A stretch of 64,000 nt of DNA from Paludibacter sp. (GTDB taxonomy: Bacteria; Bacteroidota; Bacteroidia; Bacteroidales; Paludibacteraceae), in the NCBI GenBank assembly GCA_019163375.1, contig JAFLKK010000013.1, positions 23,224 to 87,223 of the forward strand, given 5' to 3'. This document shows positions 46,015 to 55,854 of this stretch, piece after piece; the first letter of the stretch is position 1; each line of letters opens with the position of its first letter. The position numbers and the translations under genes were made by a program. The notes under the pieces are model-generated. The model was not told where the DNA came from, did not search any database, and saw only the letters and a program-made list of their open reading frames with translations.

Positions 46015-46782
46015 TTATTTTGCAATAGCCTTACTGAAAACGGCCGGCAGTAACGAATAATCGAAATCCGCTTCTTTATTTTGACGATAAGCACAGATAT
46101 AGTATTTCTTTCCTGCAATTATTGGAAACTTCCCAACCAAAGCCGGAGCATCCGTTTTCTTGCCACTGTTGAAAAACTGCAATGGAGTGGTTTGTTGGTG
46201 CGCATCGCCCAACCGACTTTCAGTCTCCACCGGAAAAACATAGTTATATATTTTCAACTTCATGCTTTCTCCGTAGAAAAGGCTCAGATCATTCCGTTCC
46301 ATCACAAAAACATTGTCTTTGCACCATTCCGGTTTAAAAAAAGCATCCGCAACATCTGTCACTTTTCCCGAAGCAGCTCCTGCAGCCCAGAATAGTTCAA
46401 GTCCTTCGGTGGTATTTACGGCTTCAATTTCCATAATAATACCATCGGTAACCGTCAATGCCACAGCTTTTACACTAAGGTAGCCCTTACCTAAAAGGGT
46501 GTCCTTAAGTTGGTACTCCAAAGCTCCTTTTTTATTGATGAAAGTAGTTGATTTCAATTGTTCTGCCCAACGACTTTCGCCCCCCTTTATCACGCCCAAC
46601 CGAAGTGTTCCGGCCAATTCGGGAACAAGCAACGAAAACTGAAGCGTTTGTCGGGCTACAATCTGTGAAGTTTCGTTCTTTGTTTTCAAACTCACAAAAA
46701 CATTTCCACCCACCTTCGGAGCAACAGCCATAGCAGCAGTCACGAGAAGACAAGTTATTGTAAGTACTAAATATTTCTTCAT
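46015..46782 (-). CDS. Secreted protein resembling the N-terminal part of DUF4450 proteins
   Basis: A 255-residue exported protein (signal MKKYLVLTITCLLVTAAMA). The stretches FSLLVPELAGTLRLGVIKGG, LEYQLKDTLLGKGYLSV and FFKPEWCKDNVFVM recall the N-terminal beta-sandwich region of DUF4450 proteins, which as I remember them are much longer with a glycosidase-like C-terminal part. If right, this is a stand-alone form and the CBM9/PKD protein next to it may be its partner. The assignment is from memory and not certain. Confidence 0.5.
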   Translation of the reverse strand: MKKYLVLTITCLLVTAAMAVAPKVGGNVFVSLKTKNETSQIVARQTLQFSLLVPELAGTLRLGVIKGGESRWAEQLKSTTFINKKGALEYQLKDTLLGKGYLSVKAVALTVTDGIIMEIEAVNTTEGLELFWAAGAASGKVTDVADAFFKPEWCKDNVFVMERNDLSLFYGESMKLKIYNYVFPVETESRLGDAHQQTTPLQFFNSGKKTDAPALVGKFPIIAGKKYYICAYRQNKEADFDYSLLPAVFSKAIAK

Positions 46783-46972
46783 TTTATATATGTCGCTATT
46801 CTAATGAGTGAAGCACGATAATTGACTGTATATTATCTATTTGTAGGAACATATACAAATAAAACAGAATTCAAGCTACAATCGTGAAAGCAGAAAAAAC
46901 ACAGCTTCACAATTGTAGCCATTCTGATCCAACAACAACCAGTTAATCTAAATTTTATTATCCTTCCTCAAT

Positions 46973-47893
46973 TTAAAACTTCTTTTTCAATGCTTTTTTC
47001 AGTTTACAACCTTTTAAATCGCGAATTCCTTCAGCTATCGTTCTGGCATTCAACACTGCACCTGATTTAGAAGTATGCGTATGGTCGCCCCAATATAATG
47101 CTTGTATAGAGTCTTTTCCCATTTTATCCAATTTGTCGGCTATAATTTTATTGGCATCCAAATACAGCACTTTTTCCATAGCTGCTGCTTCTTTTGTCCA
47201 TTTTCCCAGCCCTTGATTATTGCGAATAACAGCCACACTATCTTTGGTAGTAAACATATTACGTGGAATGTGCGAAAGCAAAATCGGAATTGCCTTTTTG
47301 GCTTTTACATCTCTGGCATACTTACGCATATACCAACCGAATGAATTCACAACAGCCGGTTTACCGGTGGCTTCCATTATCACAGTAGTATCTTTGTCGC
47401 CATTTCCCGGAAGTGAAGCACGTGCACGACCCGTATTGTAAGGACCAGCATCGTTATGTCCAAACTGAATCAACACATAATCGCCCGGTTGAACGGCTGC
47501 AAGTACTTTATCCCACAATCCTTCTGAAATAAATGTGCGGCTACTACGACCACCCAATGCATGATTCTCTACCGATACCTTTGTGCTATCAAAGTAATCT
47601 CCGAAAAAGTGACCCCAACCCCATTGTTTATTGCTTCCGTCATCTTTGCCATTTTTCATAGTCGAGTCACCAATAGTAAACACCACCGGACGTCCTTTTT
47701 TACGCGTTTTACCTGCATAACTCGGAAGTGCTTTCTTTGGATCTGCTCCCGATTTTATACCCAATAAATCTTCACCCGTAATTTTAGTCTGGGTAGTTTG
47801 TCCCTGAGCTGCGGTTGTCACATCTTGTGCCGACACAGCCATCGTGAACACAACTGCAAAAGCAGCCACAATAGTAAATCTGAATTTATTCAT
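46973..47893 (-). CDS. CE12-family rhamnogalacturonan acetylesterase, long form
   Basis: A 306-residue secreted SGNH esterase. After the signal peptide and a linker rich in Thr and Gln (QDVTTAAQGQTTQTKITG) come TIGDSTMKNG with the nucleophile, LIQFGHNDAGP, and WGDHTHTSKSGA with the catalytic Asp and His. An insertion (about 165-215) distinguishes it from the short CE12 at 33388. It deacetylates rhamnogalacturonan. It is the first gene of the minus-strand cluster and is preceded by a 590-base spacer. Confidence 0.88.
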   Translation of the reverse strand: MNKFRFTIVAAFAVVFTMAVSAQDVTTAAQGQTTQTKITGEDLLGIKSGADPKKALPSYAGKTRKKGRPVVFTIGDSTMKNGKDDGSNKQWGWGHFFGDYFDSTKVSVENHALGGRSSRTFISEGLWDKVLAAVQPGDYVLIQFGHNDAGPYNTGRARASLPGNGDKDTTVIMEATGKPAVVNSFGWYMRKYARDVKAKKAIPILLSHIPRNMFTTKDSVAVIRNNQGLGKWTKEAAAMEKVLYLDANKIIADKLDKMGKDSIQALYWGDHTHTSKSGAVLNARTIAEGIRDLKGCKLKKALKKKF

Positions 47894-48220
47894 TTTTTTT
47901 AATAGTTGTGATTATACTTCACACATAAAAGCAACTTGTCAAAAGTCATTTTTATCGTTCGGTAAATTCTATTTTATTTGTGTAATCTGGTTTTCGGGCA
48001 ACGTGCATTTTCCATGCGGAGAATAACACTATGCAAAAATCGTGAAATTATGTCCGCTACGGAATAGAGAAACGTACGTTTATATTGATATGCATACACA
48101 GAAATATTAAACCGGCATTAAACCCCGCACTTTATACAAATACTATTCAACCGGAAACCGGTCGTAACCTTCGTTGTTCAATCATGATCTTCTTTTCTAT
48201 AATAACACAGCATTATTGTA

Positions 48221-48228
48221 CAAAGATA
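48221..48228 (-). promoter_or_regulatory. TAnnTTTG element upstream of the rhamnogalacturonan cluster
   Basis: TATCTTTG on the minus strand, 328 bases before the CE12 start codon. A nearer, sigma70-like pair, TTGACA and TATAAT, is spaced 20 bases apart within the 70 bases before the ATG. Confidence 0.4.
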
Positions 48229-48421
48229 TTGATTGTAAAGATATTATTGATGTAAAATTTAATATTAAAACTTTACTGTTTGATAGAATACTGTGCATTT
48301 CACCACTAAATTATCAAAGATGAGAAGCGAACAAGTGATAGTGCAGGTACAACTACCCACCTACCCAGCAATAACACGTAAAAAGAATAGAAGTCACCCA
48401 TGCATAGTTAATTAAAATCCG

Positions 48422-48429
48422 TACTTTTG
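48422..48429 (+). promoter_or_regulatory. TAnnTTTG element of the GNAT gene
   Basis: TACTTTTG lies 53 bases before the ATG at 48483. No -33 TTG at good spacing. Confidence 0.45.
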
Positions 48430-48482
48430 ACCCGAAAAGAAGTTTACGAAATGATTATCCCCAATTATAGGAGTGGAATTTT

Positions 48483-48974
48483 ATGATTAAAAAACTATCA
48501 ACCGATCATTTATCCGATGCATTTTCGATTATTGAAAGTGTGATTGCAAAAATGAATGATGAACAAATATTTCAGTGGGACGAACACTATCCTACGCGCG
48601 AAATAATAGAAAAAGACATTGATGATGGACACGCATTCGGTTTCTTTTATTTGAATGAACTAAGAGGGTACATTGTTTTGAACGAAGAATATTCTCCCGA
48701 ATACGATTCGTTGGAGTGGAACGATAAAAACGGAATATCACTAATCGTACATCGCCTATCCATAAAAGCGAATTGTCAGGGACAGGGAATTGCAAAGCAA
48801 ATGATGATTTTTGCTGAAGAATATGCCAAAAAAAACAACTATTCCTCTATCAAACTGGATGCGTTTCTGCACAACAAAGCCGCTTTACGTCTCTACGAAA
48901 AATCAGGTTATACTAAAGTTGGGACTGTAACATTCAGAAAAGGAGAGTTTAATTGTTATGAGAAAATCATTTAG
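48483..48974 (+). CDS. GNAT-family N-acetyltransferase
   Basis: A 163-residue acetyltransferase. The acetyl-CoA-binding signature is IVHRLSIKANCQGQGIAKQM (the Q/R-x-x-G-x-G/A loop, residues about 89-108), followed by helix and strand elements KLDAFLHNKAALRLYEKSGY that close the GNAT fold. Substrate unknown; it could acetylate a small amine, an antibiotic or a protein N-terminus. It stands alone on the plus strand, divergent from the pectin cluster. Confidence 0.88.
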   Translation: MIKKLSTDHLSDAFSIIESVIAKMNDEQIFQWDEHYPTREIIEKDIDDGHAFGFFYLNELRGYIVLNEEYSPEYDSLEWNDKNGISLIVHRLSIKANCQGQGIAKQMMIFAEEYAKKNNYSSIKLDAFLHNKAALRLYEKSGYTKVGTVTFRKGEFNCYEKII

Positions 48975-49144
48975 TTCTATACAAAAAATCTAAACAAAAT
49001 AATTAAAGAACACACATACATCCTACTGTTGGCAAGCTATTTGTAATGCATTGAACAAATAGAAAAAGGGGAATAATGAACGATATAAAGCCATTAACTC
49101 CTTGAAGAAAAAAGACTAACCAAATAATAAATGGGAGATGCAGT

Positions 49145-50245
49145 ATGTGGAATTTATTTAAAAAGAAATCAACTCAAGAAGATAATTATTTTGAAATGCT
49201 GTATGGTATCTTTCAATACCTTACCTCAGAAGAAGGTAGCGTTTCCATAAAAGTCAAAGGTCAAACAAATGAAGTAGAATGCCTATGGTACCAAATACCT
49301 TCTTCGTTCGACGAGTATGACGAACATCATAAGGTTTTAAAAGACAATAAGCTAAACAACTTCTACGAATTACTAAATAAAGTGTATGCCGCAGCTAACA
49401 TCCATCCATTGGATGTAAACCTAGCCCTAAAGGATGAATTGCAATACGACTTTATGCAATTGAATTTCTATACCGAACCCAAAAGCGAACTCGAAAAATT
49501 ATGGGTAAAACGGGTCAATTGTAGTTTCTATTTTTTCTTTGTGAGGGAAGATGGATCAAAAGAAATAGACTCATGCAGAGTATTCTACCGAAGAGCCAAC
49601 GACTACACCATCAATAACTTACTTTTTGCTAAATACATAACAAACCTTCATCAGCCCAACCCTGACGAGGCAGAATACTTCGACCTGTTAGAATGCAACA
49701 TAGTGGCACTTGCCGAATATACCGCTGTAAAGATTCCAACTGAACTAAAAAATAAATACCCCGACAGTTTATTAGTTGAAAACGCAACGGTAGCTGACTT
49801 TGAACGAATCATTTCCCTGGTAAACTACAATGATTTTGAAGAAGACATAGCACAAAAAGCACAATATTTGTATGATAACTATCAGAGGAACTGGGATGAA
49901 TTAGATGATGAAGAAGATTATAGCGACTATTTCCCACTACGATACCAGATTATCAATGCCGACAGTAATATATGGCAAAGCGATTGGAAGTTTGACCCCG
50001 AAGATGCTCAAGGTTTTATAGAAGATCTATTGGGCGAAAGTTGGACATTTAAATATCCGGAAGAAACCTATAGCCACAACCTTTTCCCATTTATAAAAAA
50101 AGGACTTGCCGTGAAATCCTTAGCTCTAATGAATTTTGATACGGGTGGCGATTCCTATGATTTCTTTTTGGTACAAATGCAGGATGTATCGGAGATACTA
50201 AACCTATCGGCAAAACTAAACCTCGGCATTGAGGTGGTTGAGTAA
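49145..50245 (+). CDS. DUF6630-like protein
   Basis: A 366-residue soluble, acidic protein. The C-terminal half contains YFPLRYQIINADSNIWQSDW, KFDPEDAQGFIEDLLGESWT and MNFDTGGDSYDFFLVQ, a pattern I associate with DUF6630. The N-terminal half (1-185) looks like a separate domain with an FFFVREDGSKE strand. The function of the family is not known. No signal peptide is present, and no partner gene is adjacent. Confidence 0.55.
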   Translation: MWNLFKKKSTQEDNYFEMLYGIFQYLTSEEGSVSIKVKGQTNEVECLWYQIPSSFDEYDEHHKVLKDNKLNNFYELLNKVYAAANIHPLDVNLALKDELQYDFMQLNFYTEPKSELEKLWVKRVNCSFYFFFVREDGSKEIDSCRVFYRRANDYTINNLLFAKYITNLHQPNPDEAEYFDLLECNIVALAEYTAVKIPTELKNKYPDSLLVENATVADFERIISLVNYNDFEEDIAQKAQYLYDNYQRNWDELDDEEDYSDYFPLRYQIINADSNIWQSDWKFDPEDAQGFIEDLLGESWTFKYPEETYSHNLFPFIKKGLAVKSLALMNFDTGGDSYDFFLVQMQDVSEILNLSAKLNLGIEVVE

Positions 50246-50429
50246 AGACTACTTGCTCGTTCACCTTGAAATTTCATCTGATAATTGACGGAATGAGCAA
50301 GTGATGATGCCAGGAAAACTGACAAATGTACTTTTACATTGAAAAGAATTCATTTTTCGATGTTTCGTTGAACGATTGTCTGTAAGCATAAAGATAATTT
50401 CTTTTCTTTGTGTTTCGAAATACGACAAT

Positions 50430-53261
50430 ATGAAAAGACAATTTTACAGCACGGTCAGATTAGTTATTTTATCAGCATTTATCATCACCTGTTTTTCAGC
50501 AAATGCTGAGTCGGGAAAAGCTATTCCCATTGTTTCAGGACAAACAAAAGCCACCATCTGCATTGACAAAACCGAGACAACAGTGGTACACAAAGCTGCT
50601 CAACTGTTTCGCAACGATGTGTTCGCTATCACCGGGCAACAACTCGTCGTACAACAGCAATTCACAACAAAAGGCACTACCATTGTTGCCGGAACATTGG
50701 GACAAAGTAAATTACTCGCCCAAATCGTTCGCAAATACAAACTCAGCACCGATTCTGTTCGGGGTCGTTGGGAAGCTTTCTCCATCCAAACCATAACAAG
50801 CGGTTCGAACAATATCATAGTAGTAATGGGTAGTAATCGTCGGGGTACTGCTTACGGCATTCTGGAGCTTTCTCGCATGATAGGCATCTCTCCATGGGTG
50901 TGGTGGGCCGATGTACATCCAACAAAAAAAAGTGAACTAAGCTTAGAAATATCAAAACCCATTTATCAACAACCATCAGTACAATACCGCGGTATTTTTC
51001 TCAACGACGAAGACTGGGGATTAAAACCATGGGCTTCGAAAACCATAGAACCCGAAACAGGTGAGATAGGACCGAAAACGTATGGCAAAATATTCGAACT
51101 CCTACTACGTTTGCGCGCAAATACTATTTGGCCGGCCATGCACGAATGTACCACTCCGTTCTATTTTGTAAAAGGAAATGCTGCTATGGCCGATAGTTTC
51201 GGTATCATTGTCAGCACTTCACACTGCGAACCGCTTATGCGTAGCAACCCATTGGAATGGGATCACAAAACACGTGGCGATTATAACTTCTTTACCAACA
51301 AAAAGAGTGTCATTGAGTATTGGAACGAACGATTAACCGAAACTTCAAAGTTTGAAAATATCTATACCGTGGGAATGCGGGGCATTCACGATGGAGCCAT
51401 GGAAGGAGCTAAAACCATTGCGCAGCAAGTAGAAGGATTGACCGATGTTTTTAAAGTGCAAAGAGAAATGTTAGGTAAATCGTTAAACAAAGACGCAGAC
51501 AAAATTCCACAAATCTTTATTCCATACAAAGAAGTGCTGGACGCTTATAATGCAGGCTTGAAAGTACCCGATGATGTTACCCTTGTGTGGTGCGACGACA
51601 ATTATGGCTACATGAAACGCCTGAGCAATGAGGCCGAACGTCAGCGTAAAGGGGGTTCGGGCGTATACTATCATATTTCGTATTGGGGCCGACCACACGA
51701 TTATTTATGGTTGGGAACCACTCAACCATCATTTATCTGGCAAGAGATGCAAAAAGCATGGGCGTATGGTGCCCGTAAGATATGGATACTGAATGTGGGT
51801 GACATTAAACCTGCCGAATATCTTACTGAGTTTTATCTGGATATGGCATGGAATATTAATGCAGTAAAGTCAAATCAGATATCGCAGCATTTAGAAAACT
51901 GGATGGGTAAAACCTTTGGAGTTGAACATGCTTCGGGACTAAAAGATATTATGAACGAGTATTATCGCCTGGCATTTATCCGTCGACCTGAGTTTATGGG
52001 ATGGAGTCAGACAGAACCAACCACCAAAACAAAATCAACGGAACTAAATTTCGCAGAGTTTGGCGATGAACTACCTACCCGCTTGAAACAATACGATCGT
52101 ATAGAAAAACAAGCCGATTCTATTTCGAAACATATTCCCGCAGCATTGAAAAATGCTTATTTCGAACTAGTCAACTATCCGGTGGCAGGCGCTTCTGAAA
52201 TGAATAAAAAATGGTTGAACAGTCAGTATGCCAACAGCTTTTCAGCATTTCAACTACCGGAAGCAAATGCTGCTAAAGAAAAAAGCCTTCAAGCCTGGGA
52301 AAAGATTCAACGAATGACGAGCTATTACAACGACTCGATAGAAAAGGGAAAATGGAAGTATATGATGTCGGCTCAACCGCGAAAATTGCCGGTATTTGAG
52401 AAACCAATATTTGCAGAAACAAGTCCAACTGCAAATCAAGGCACTATCTTTTGGCCGGAAGAACAAAGTAAACCAATGACAAAAGGAGATACTGCACATG
52501 TAGTGTTAGATAATTGTACAAAAGGTATTTATTGCTTCAACGGCAATGCATTTACTATTACCGGCAAGCCTGATTGGTTGACTATTGAACAAACATCGGG
52601 AAAAAACAATGCTACCTTACCTGCAGAGAAATTAAGTCTAAGCATACTTTCTGATAAATTAGCGGGAAAAACAGCAGAAGGACTATTGACCTTGAACACC
52701 AACGGCAACAATTATTATATAGCTGTAAAAGCTATTTCTAATTCTACTTTGAGTGTAAAAAACAACTGTATTCAATTAAACGCTTCGGCTTTTACACACA
52801 ACAAAAGTACTGATGCCGGTCACTGGCAGACGATAGAAGGATTAGGCTATAGTGGTTCGGCCATGTTGTTGCAACCATTCGATGCCAAACTCCACAAAAA
52901 TATTTCCAAAAATCCGGCATTAGAATATGAATTTACTACCGAACAGGCCGACAGTGCGTTGATACGACTTTATTTGTTGCCAACACATCCTGCCGACAGT
53001 CGTAATGACTTGCGCATAGCCATTTCGGTAGATAGTAGCGCACCGCAACTGTTCAATATAAAAACTGAAGGAAGAAGTAACGCATGGAAGGAAAATGTAC
53101 TTCGCAATCAAACCATCATTAAAATACCATGGAAGTTTAGCAAAGCAGGGAAACATAGTTTACACATCATTGCCGTTGATGCGGACATCGTTATCGATCA
53201 GTTGATGATTGATTTCAAACCAAATCGGAAATTTTATGGAGTGGACTTCATCCACCCCTAA
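50430..53261 (+). CDS. GH115-family alpha-glucuronidase
   Basis: A 943-residue secreted enzyme. I chose the ATG at 50430 (MKRQFYSTVRLVILSAFIIT, signal peptide) over an upstream start 18 codons earlier. The N-terminal domain (TICIDKTETTVVHKAAQLFR), the catalytic TIM-barrel region (YRGIFLNDEDWGLKPWA, IWPAMHE, GMRGIHDGAMEG, VWCDDNYGYMKR) and a C-terminal beta domain are those of GH115. These enzymes remove glucuronic acid or 4-O-methyl-glucuronic acid from xylan or arabinogalactan. The stop codon lies in the first unit of a repeat array. Confidence 0.92.
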   Translation: MKRQFYSTVRLVILSAFIITCFSANAESGKAIPIVSGQTKATICIDKTETTVVHKAAQLFRNDVFAITGQQLVVQQQFTTKGTTIVAGTLGQSKLLAQIVRKYKLSTDSVRGRWEAFSIQTITSGSNNIIVVMGSNRRGTAYGILELSRMIGISPWVWWADVHPTKKSELSLEISKPIYQQPSVQYRGIFLNDEDWGLKPWASKTIEPETGEIGPKTYGKIFELLLRLRANTIWPAMHECTTPFYFVKGNAAMADSFGIIVSTSHCEPLMRSNPLEWDHKTRGDYNFFTNKKSVIEYWNERLTETSKFENIYTVGMRGIHDGAMEGAKTIAQQVEGLTDVFKVQREMLGKSLNKDADKIPQIFIPYKEVLDAYNAGLKVPDDVTLVWCDDNYGYMKRLSNEAERQRKGGSGVYYHISYWGRPHDYLWLGTTQPSFIWQEMQKAWAYGARKIWILNVGDIKPAEYLTEFYLDMAWNINAVKSNQISQHLENWMGKTFGVEHASGLKDIMNEYYRLAFIRRPEFMGWSQTEPTTKTKSTELNFAEFGDELPTRLKQYDRIEKQADSISKHIPAALKNAYFELVNYPVAGASEMNKKWLNSQYANSFSAFQLPEANAAKEKSLQAWEKIQRMTSYYNDSIEKGKWKYMMSAQPRKLPVFEKPIFAETSPTANQGTIFWPEEQSKPMTKGDTAHVVLDNCTKGIYCFNGNAFTITGKPDWLTIEQTSGKNNATLPAEKLSLSILSDKLAGKTAEGLLTLNTNGNNYYIAVKAISNSTLSVKNNCIQLNASAFTHNKSTDAGHWQTIEGLGYSGSAMLLQPFDAKLHKNISKNPALEYEFTTEQADSALIRLYLLPTHPADSRNDLRIAISVDSSAPQLFNIKTEGRSNAWKENVLRNQTIIKIPWKFSKAGKHSLHIIAVDADIVIDQLMIDFKPNRKFYGVDFIHP

Positions 53262-53938
53262 ATCTCCGTCAGCTGACGGAGACTTATAGTTACTACCGTC
53301 TCCTACAAGCATTTCCTATAAATGAGTAGAGGTTGTAATACTATTGCCTTTATCGACAATATTTAATTAAGTGTAAATCTTCTCGAAAACCACTCTTAAG
53401 TCCCCTTCAGGGGACTTAAGAGTGGTTTTTCCCTTTTTCTTTTCAAACCGCCCTAAATCCCTAAAGGGACTTGAAGTTACTACCGTCTCCTACAAGCGAT
53501 TTCTATAGAAGAGTAGCATTTATAAATATCTTTGCCTTTATCAATACTCTTGATTAAATGTATATCATCTCGGAAACCACTCTTAAGCCCCTTCAGGCTT
53601 CGGCGTGAGCTCAGTCGAACGGGGTTTGGGGTAGCACATCTTGCATTAATTAAAACATTCGATTAAATGTATATCTTCTCGAATACCACTCTTAAGTCCC
53701 CTTCAGGGGATTTAGGGGTGGATTTTCAATGCCTTTGCTTTTATCAATACTCTTGATTAAATGTATATCATCTCGAAAACCACTCTTAAGCCCCTTCAGG
53801 CTTCGGCGTGAGCTCAGTCGAACGGGGTTTGGGGTGGGCACACTTGATTAAGTGTGAATCATCTCGAAAACCACTCTTGTTCCCCTGCAGAGCCTGTCCG
53901 ACTACTAACGGAGGTTTGTGGTAGCGTAAACTAATTTC
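53252..53938 (-). repeat. Array of a dispersed repeat family, left flank
   Basis: About 690 bases of non-coding repeats. The core GATTAAATGTATATC, TCTCGAAAACCACTCTTAAG and CCCTTCAGG recurs five times (from about 53371, 53551, 53661, 53756 and 53847). CTACCGTCTCCTACAAGC occurs twice. CTCCGTCAGCTGACGGAG opens the array. Units end in pieces such as GGGGTTTGGGGT. The same sequences appear in the opposite orientation at 63435-63946, so the arrays form a giant inverted pair around 54-63.4 kb. Confidence 0.85.
53386..53429. terminator. Perfect 20-bp hairpin in the repeat array, likely GH115 terminator
   Basis: 53386-53405 pairs perfectly with 53410-53429 around the tetraloop TTCA, and T-rich sequence follows on the plus side. 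It is the repeat core present as a full palindrome, and it lies 125 bases after the GH115 stop codon. Confidence 0.65.
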
Positions 53939-54041
53939 CACTCAAAATTACATTTCCGCAAAACAATCTTTCCTTTTATTTAGTTTATGATGTAAAGTAG
54001 AGCAGTCGAACTATTTATACATCAATCATTGAACAACGACA

Positions 54042-54659
54042 ATGGAAAAAGAAACCTCCAGAGTAGAAGCTTTTAGCGATGGGGTATTTGCTATTGCATT
54101 AACCCTGCTTATATTAGAAATAAAAGTTCCTCATTTAGAAGATGCCAGCACCAATGCAAATCTTTTCAGGGCACTTTGTGAACTTTGGCCATCCTACTTT
54201 GCATTTATACTTAGCTTCTTTGCAGTACTCATCATGTGGATCAATCACCATGGCTTTTTTAAATACCTGCGCACCATCAATACCGAATTTCTGTTTGCCA
54301 ATGGCTTTCTGTTATTAATGGTCACATTTATCAATTACCCTACCGCTATTCTGGCACAATACATCAATACACCCGCTTTCAATATTGCTTCTGCCTTTTA
54401 TTGCGGAACAATGCTAACGATAAGCATCGCCTATAATTTACTATGGTATTCGGCTGCTTACAATCGTAAATTGGTAAAAGAAGAAGTCAGCGATTCCCTG
54501 ATAATACGTATTCGCAATGCCTACTGGTTAGGCTTCTTTATTTACCTCAGCGCCTTTATCAGCTCCTTTTTTATACCATTGCTGGGTCTGTTCATTTGTA
54601 TTGCTTTCTGGATATTTTGGATATTTTTAAAATACGACAAAAAGAAATTACCTGCTTAA
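54042..54659 (+). CDS. TMEM175-family potassium channel protein
   Basis: A 205-residue membrane protein with six hydrophobic segments. The signature RVEAFSDGVFAIALTLLILE (7-26) is the pore helix motif of bacterial TMEM175 channels (DUF1211), which conduct potassium as tetramers without a classical selectivity filter. No partner is needed. The last 12 bases overlap the 3' end of the convergent gene at 54648. Confidence 0.9.
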   Translation: MEKETSRVEAFSDGVFAIALTLLILEIKVPHLEDASTNANLFRALCELWPSYFAFILSFFAVLIMWINHHGFFKYLRTINTEFLFANGFLLLMVTFINYPTAILAQYINTPAFNIASAFYCGTMLTISIAYNLLWYSAAYNRKLVKEEVSDSLIIRIRNAYWLGFFIYLSAFISSFFIPLLGLFICIAFWIFWIFLKYDKKKLPA

Positions 54660-55496
54660 TTTATACGCCACTACTTTATTATCCAAAAAGGTTGGAACTA
54701 ACAGTATCTTCTGCAACGGAATATAGCCCAAATCGGCAGCATTTATCTTCAGGGGAGTTGTATCCAGCAATTGTTCTACACCTTTACCTATTCTGATGAG
54801 TTGAACATGTCCACTCCAATCGGAAGTAACAAATACAGTTGGAGCTATTTGTTCGATACCATCGAGGTAGCCTACTTTCTCCTGTAAAACAGTGATGGCC
54901 TTTGTTTTCTGATGCACGGAAATAAAATTACCTTTCGAACCCATATAAAGCAAATTACCACTGGCACAAATACCATTCATGCCGCCCAGATCTGTACTTT
55001 GAACAAGTACTTCCAACGAATCTTTTCCTACATAAAAAATGCAGTCTCCTTCCGAATCGGAAACATACACCCGACCATTGGCTGCAACACATACATCGTT
55101 CAGACTTATCGATTTTGAGTTACGATATTCTTTCAAAATCTTGCCCGTAGATAAACTAATCTCCACTACCCTGTCGATGTCGGTAACGTACAATTTAGTC
55201 TTAGAGCAGCTAATTCCTTTAGGAGCATTCAGTCCTTTCACCCATTCTTTTTCAATAAACTCACCCTTTGCATTCAGCTTAGAAATAAATGCCTCACCAT
55301 CTTTTACATTGTGTTTTCCAACAATATTTGACACATAAATAATTTTATCAAAAGGATTATAATACGATGACTCCGGTACGTTTAGCCCTGCAGGCGTACT
55401 CCAGACTTTCTTTAGTTTATTACTTACAAAACCTTCCTGGGCGCTTATACCAAAACACAGCGCAAGCAAAATGACAGTAACGATAGGTGTTTTCAT
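54648..55496 (-). CDS. SMP-30/gluconolactonase-like beta-propeller protein
   Basis: A 282-residue exported protein (signal MKTPIVTVILLALCFGISA). Blades such as GLNAPKGISCSKTKLYVTDI, LNDVCVAANGRVYVSDSEGD and GGMNGICASGNLLYMGSKGN fit a six-bladed propeller of the SMP-30/NHL type. The Asn and Asp residues at SLNDVCV and VTSDWSG could bind calcium. A lactonase role is possible, but members of this group in Bacteroidota are uncharacterised. Its 3' end overlaps the TMEM175 gene by 12 bases. Confidence 0.75.
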   Translation of the reverse strand: MKTPIVTVILLALCFGISAQEGFVSNKLKKVWSTPAGLNVPESSYYNPFDKIIYVSNIVGKHNVKDGEAFISKLNAKGEFIEKEWVKGLNAPKGISCSKTKLYVTDIDRVVEISLSTGKILKEYRNSKSISLNDVCVAANGRVYVSDSEGDCIFYVGKDSLEVLVQSTDLGGMNGICASGNLLYMGSKGNFISVHQKTKAITVLQEKVGYLDGIEQIAPTVFVTSDWSGHVQLIRIGKGVEQLLDTTPLKINAADLGYIPLQKILLVPTFLDNKVVAYKLSR

Positions 55497-55854
55497 ATCT
55501 TTGATTTTAATGGATAATTATAAATTTTGCTTGTATTTTTATTGAATAACAATGACAATACCGTGCAAATATACAATACTTTTACAATTTTCCAAGAGGA
55601 AGCAGCATTTGTCATTAAATTAGTTACTATCGTCTACCAAAGTTGGGGTCTATCGGGCAAATACAAAATACGACTCTCGTTTAATAAAGTAGATTCGTTT
55701 AAATGCAAGGTATAAGATATGCTACTCCTAAATACATTTAGATGTTTGGGGTACATGTATGTAAGTCTGGATCTGGGGCGGTTGCCTCAACATAACAAAA
55801 CAACTTTTTCTAAATGCACTTCGGATTTTGTTAGTGTTCATTTGCAGCACTTTA
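55497..55854. other. Intergenic region, nothing recognised
   Basis: About 360 bases of AT-rich DNA between the propeller gene and the 21-bp repeat frame. A 62-codon open frame at 55527 (+) has no support. No hairpins or promoter matches stand out. Confidence 0.4.

Larger units (their letters stand above)
47894..48482. other. Divergent spacer upstream of the rhamnogalacturonan cluster
   Basis: 590 bases without a gene. It holds two promoter elements (48221-48228 minus, 48422-48429 plus) and a small palindromic stretch (ACCGGAAACCGGT at 48152-48164). If the minus element is used, the CE12 mRNA has a leader over 300 bases long, which could carry a regulatory RNA. No riboswitch or tRNA was recognised. 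Confidence 0.4.

Noticed and set aside
45996..46118. Longer N-terminus for the CBM9/PKD protein
   Set aside because: It would overlap the upstream gene, and a good signal peptide follows the ATG at 45995.
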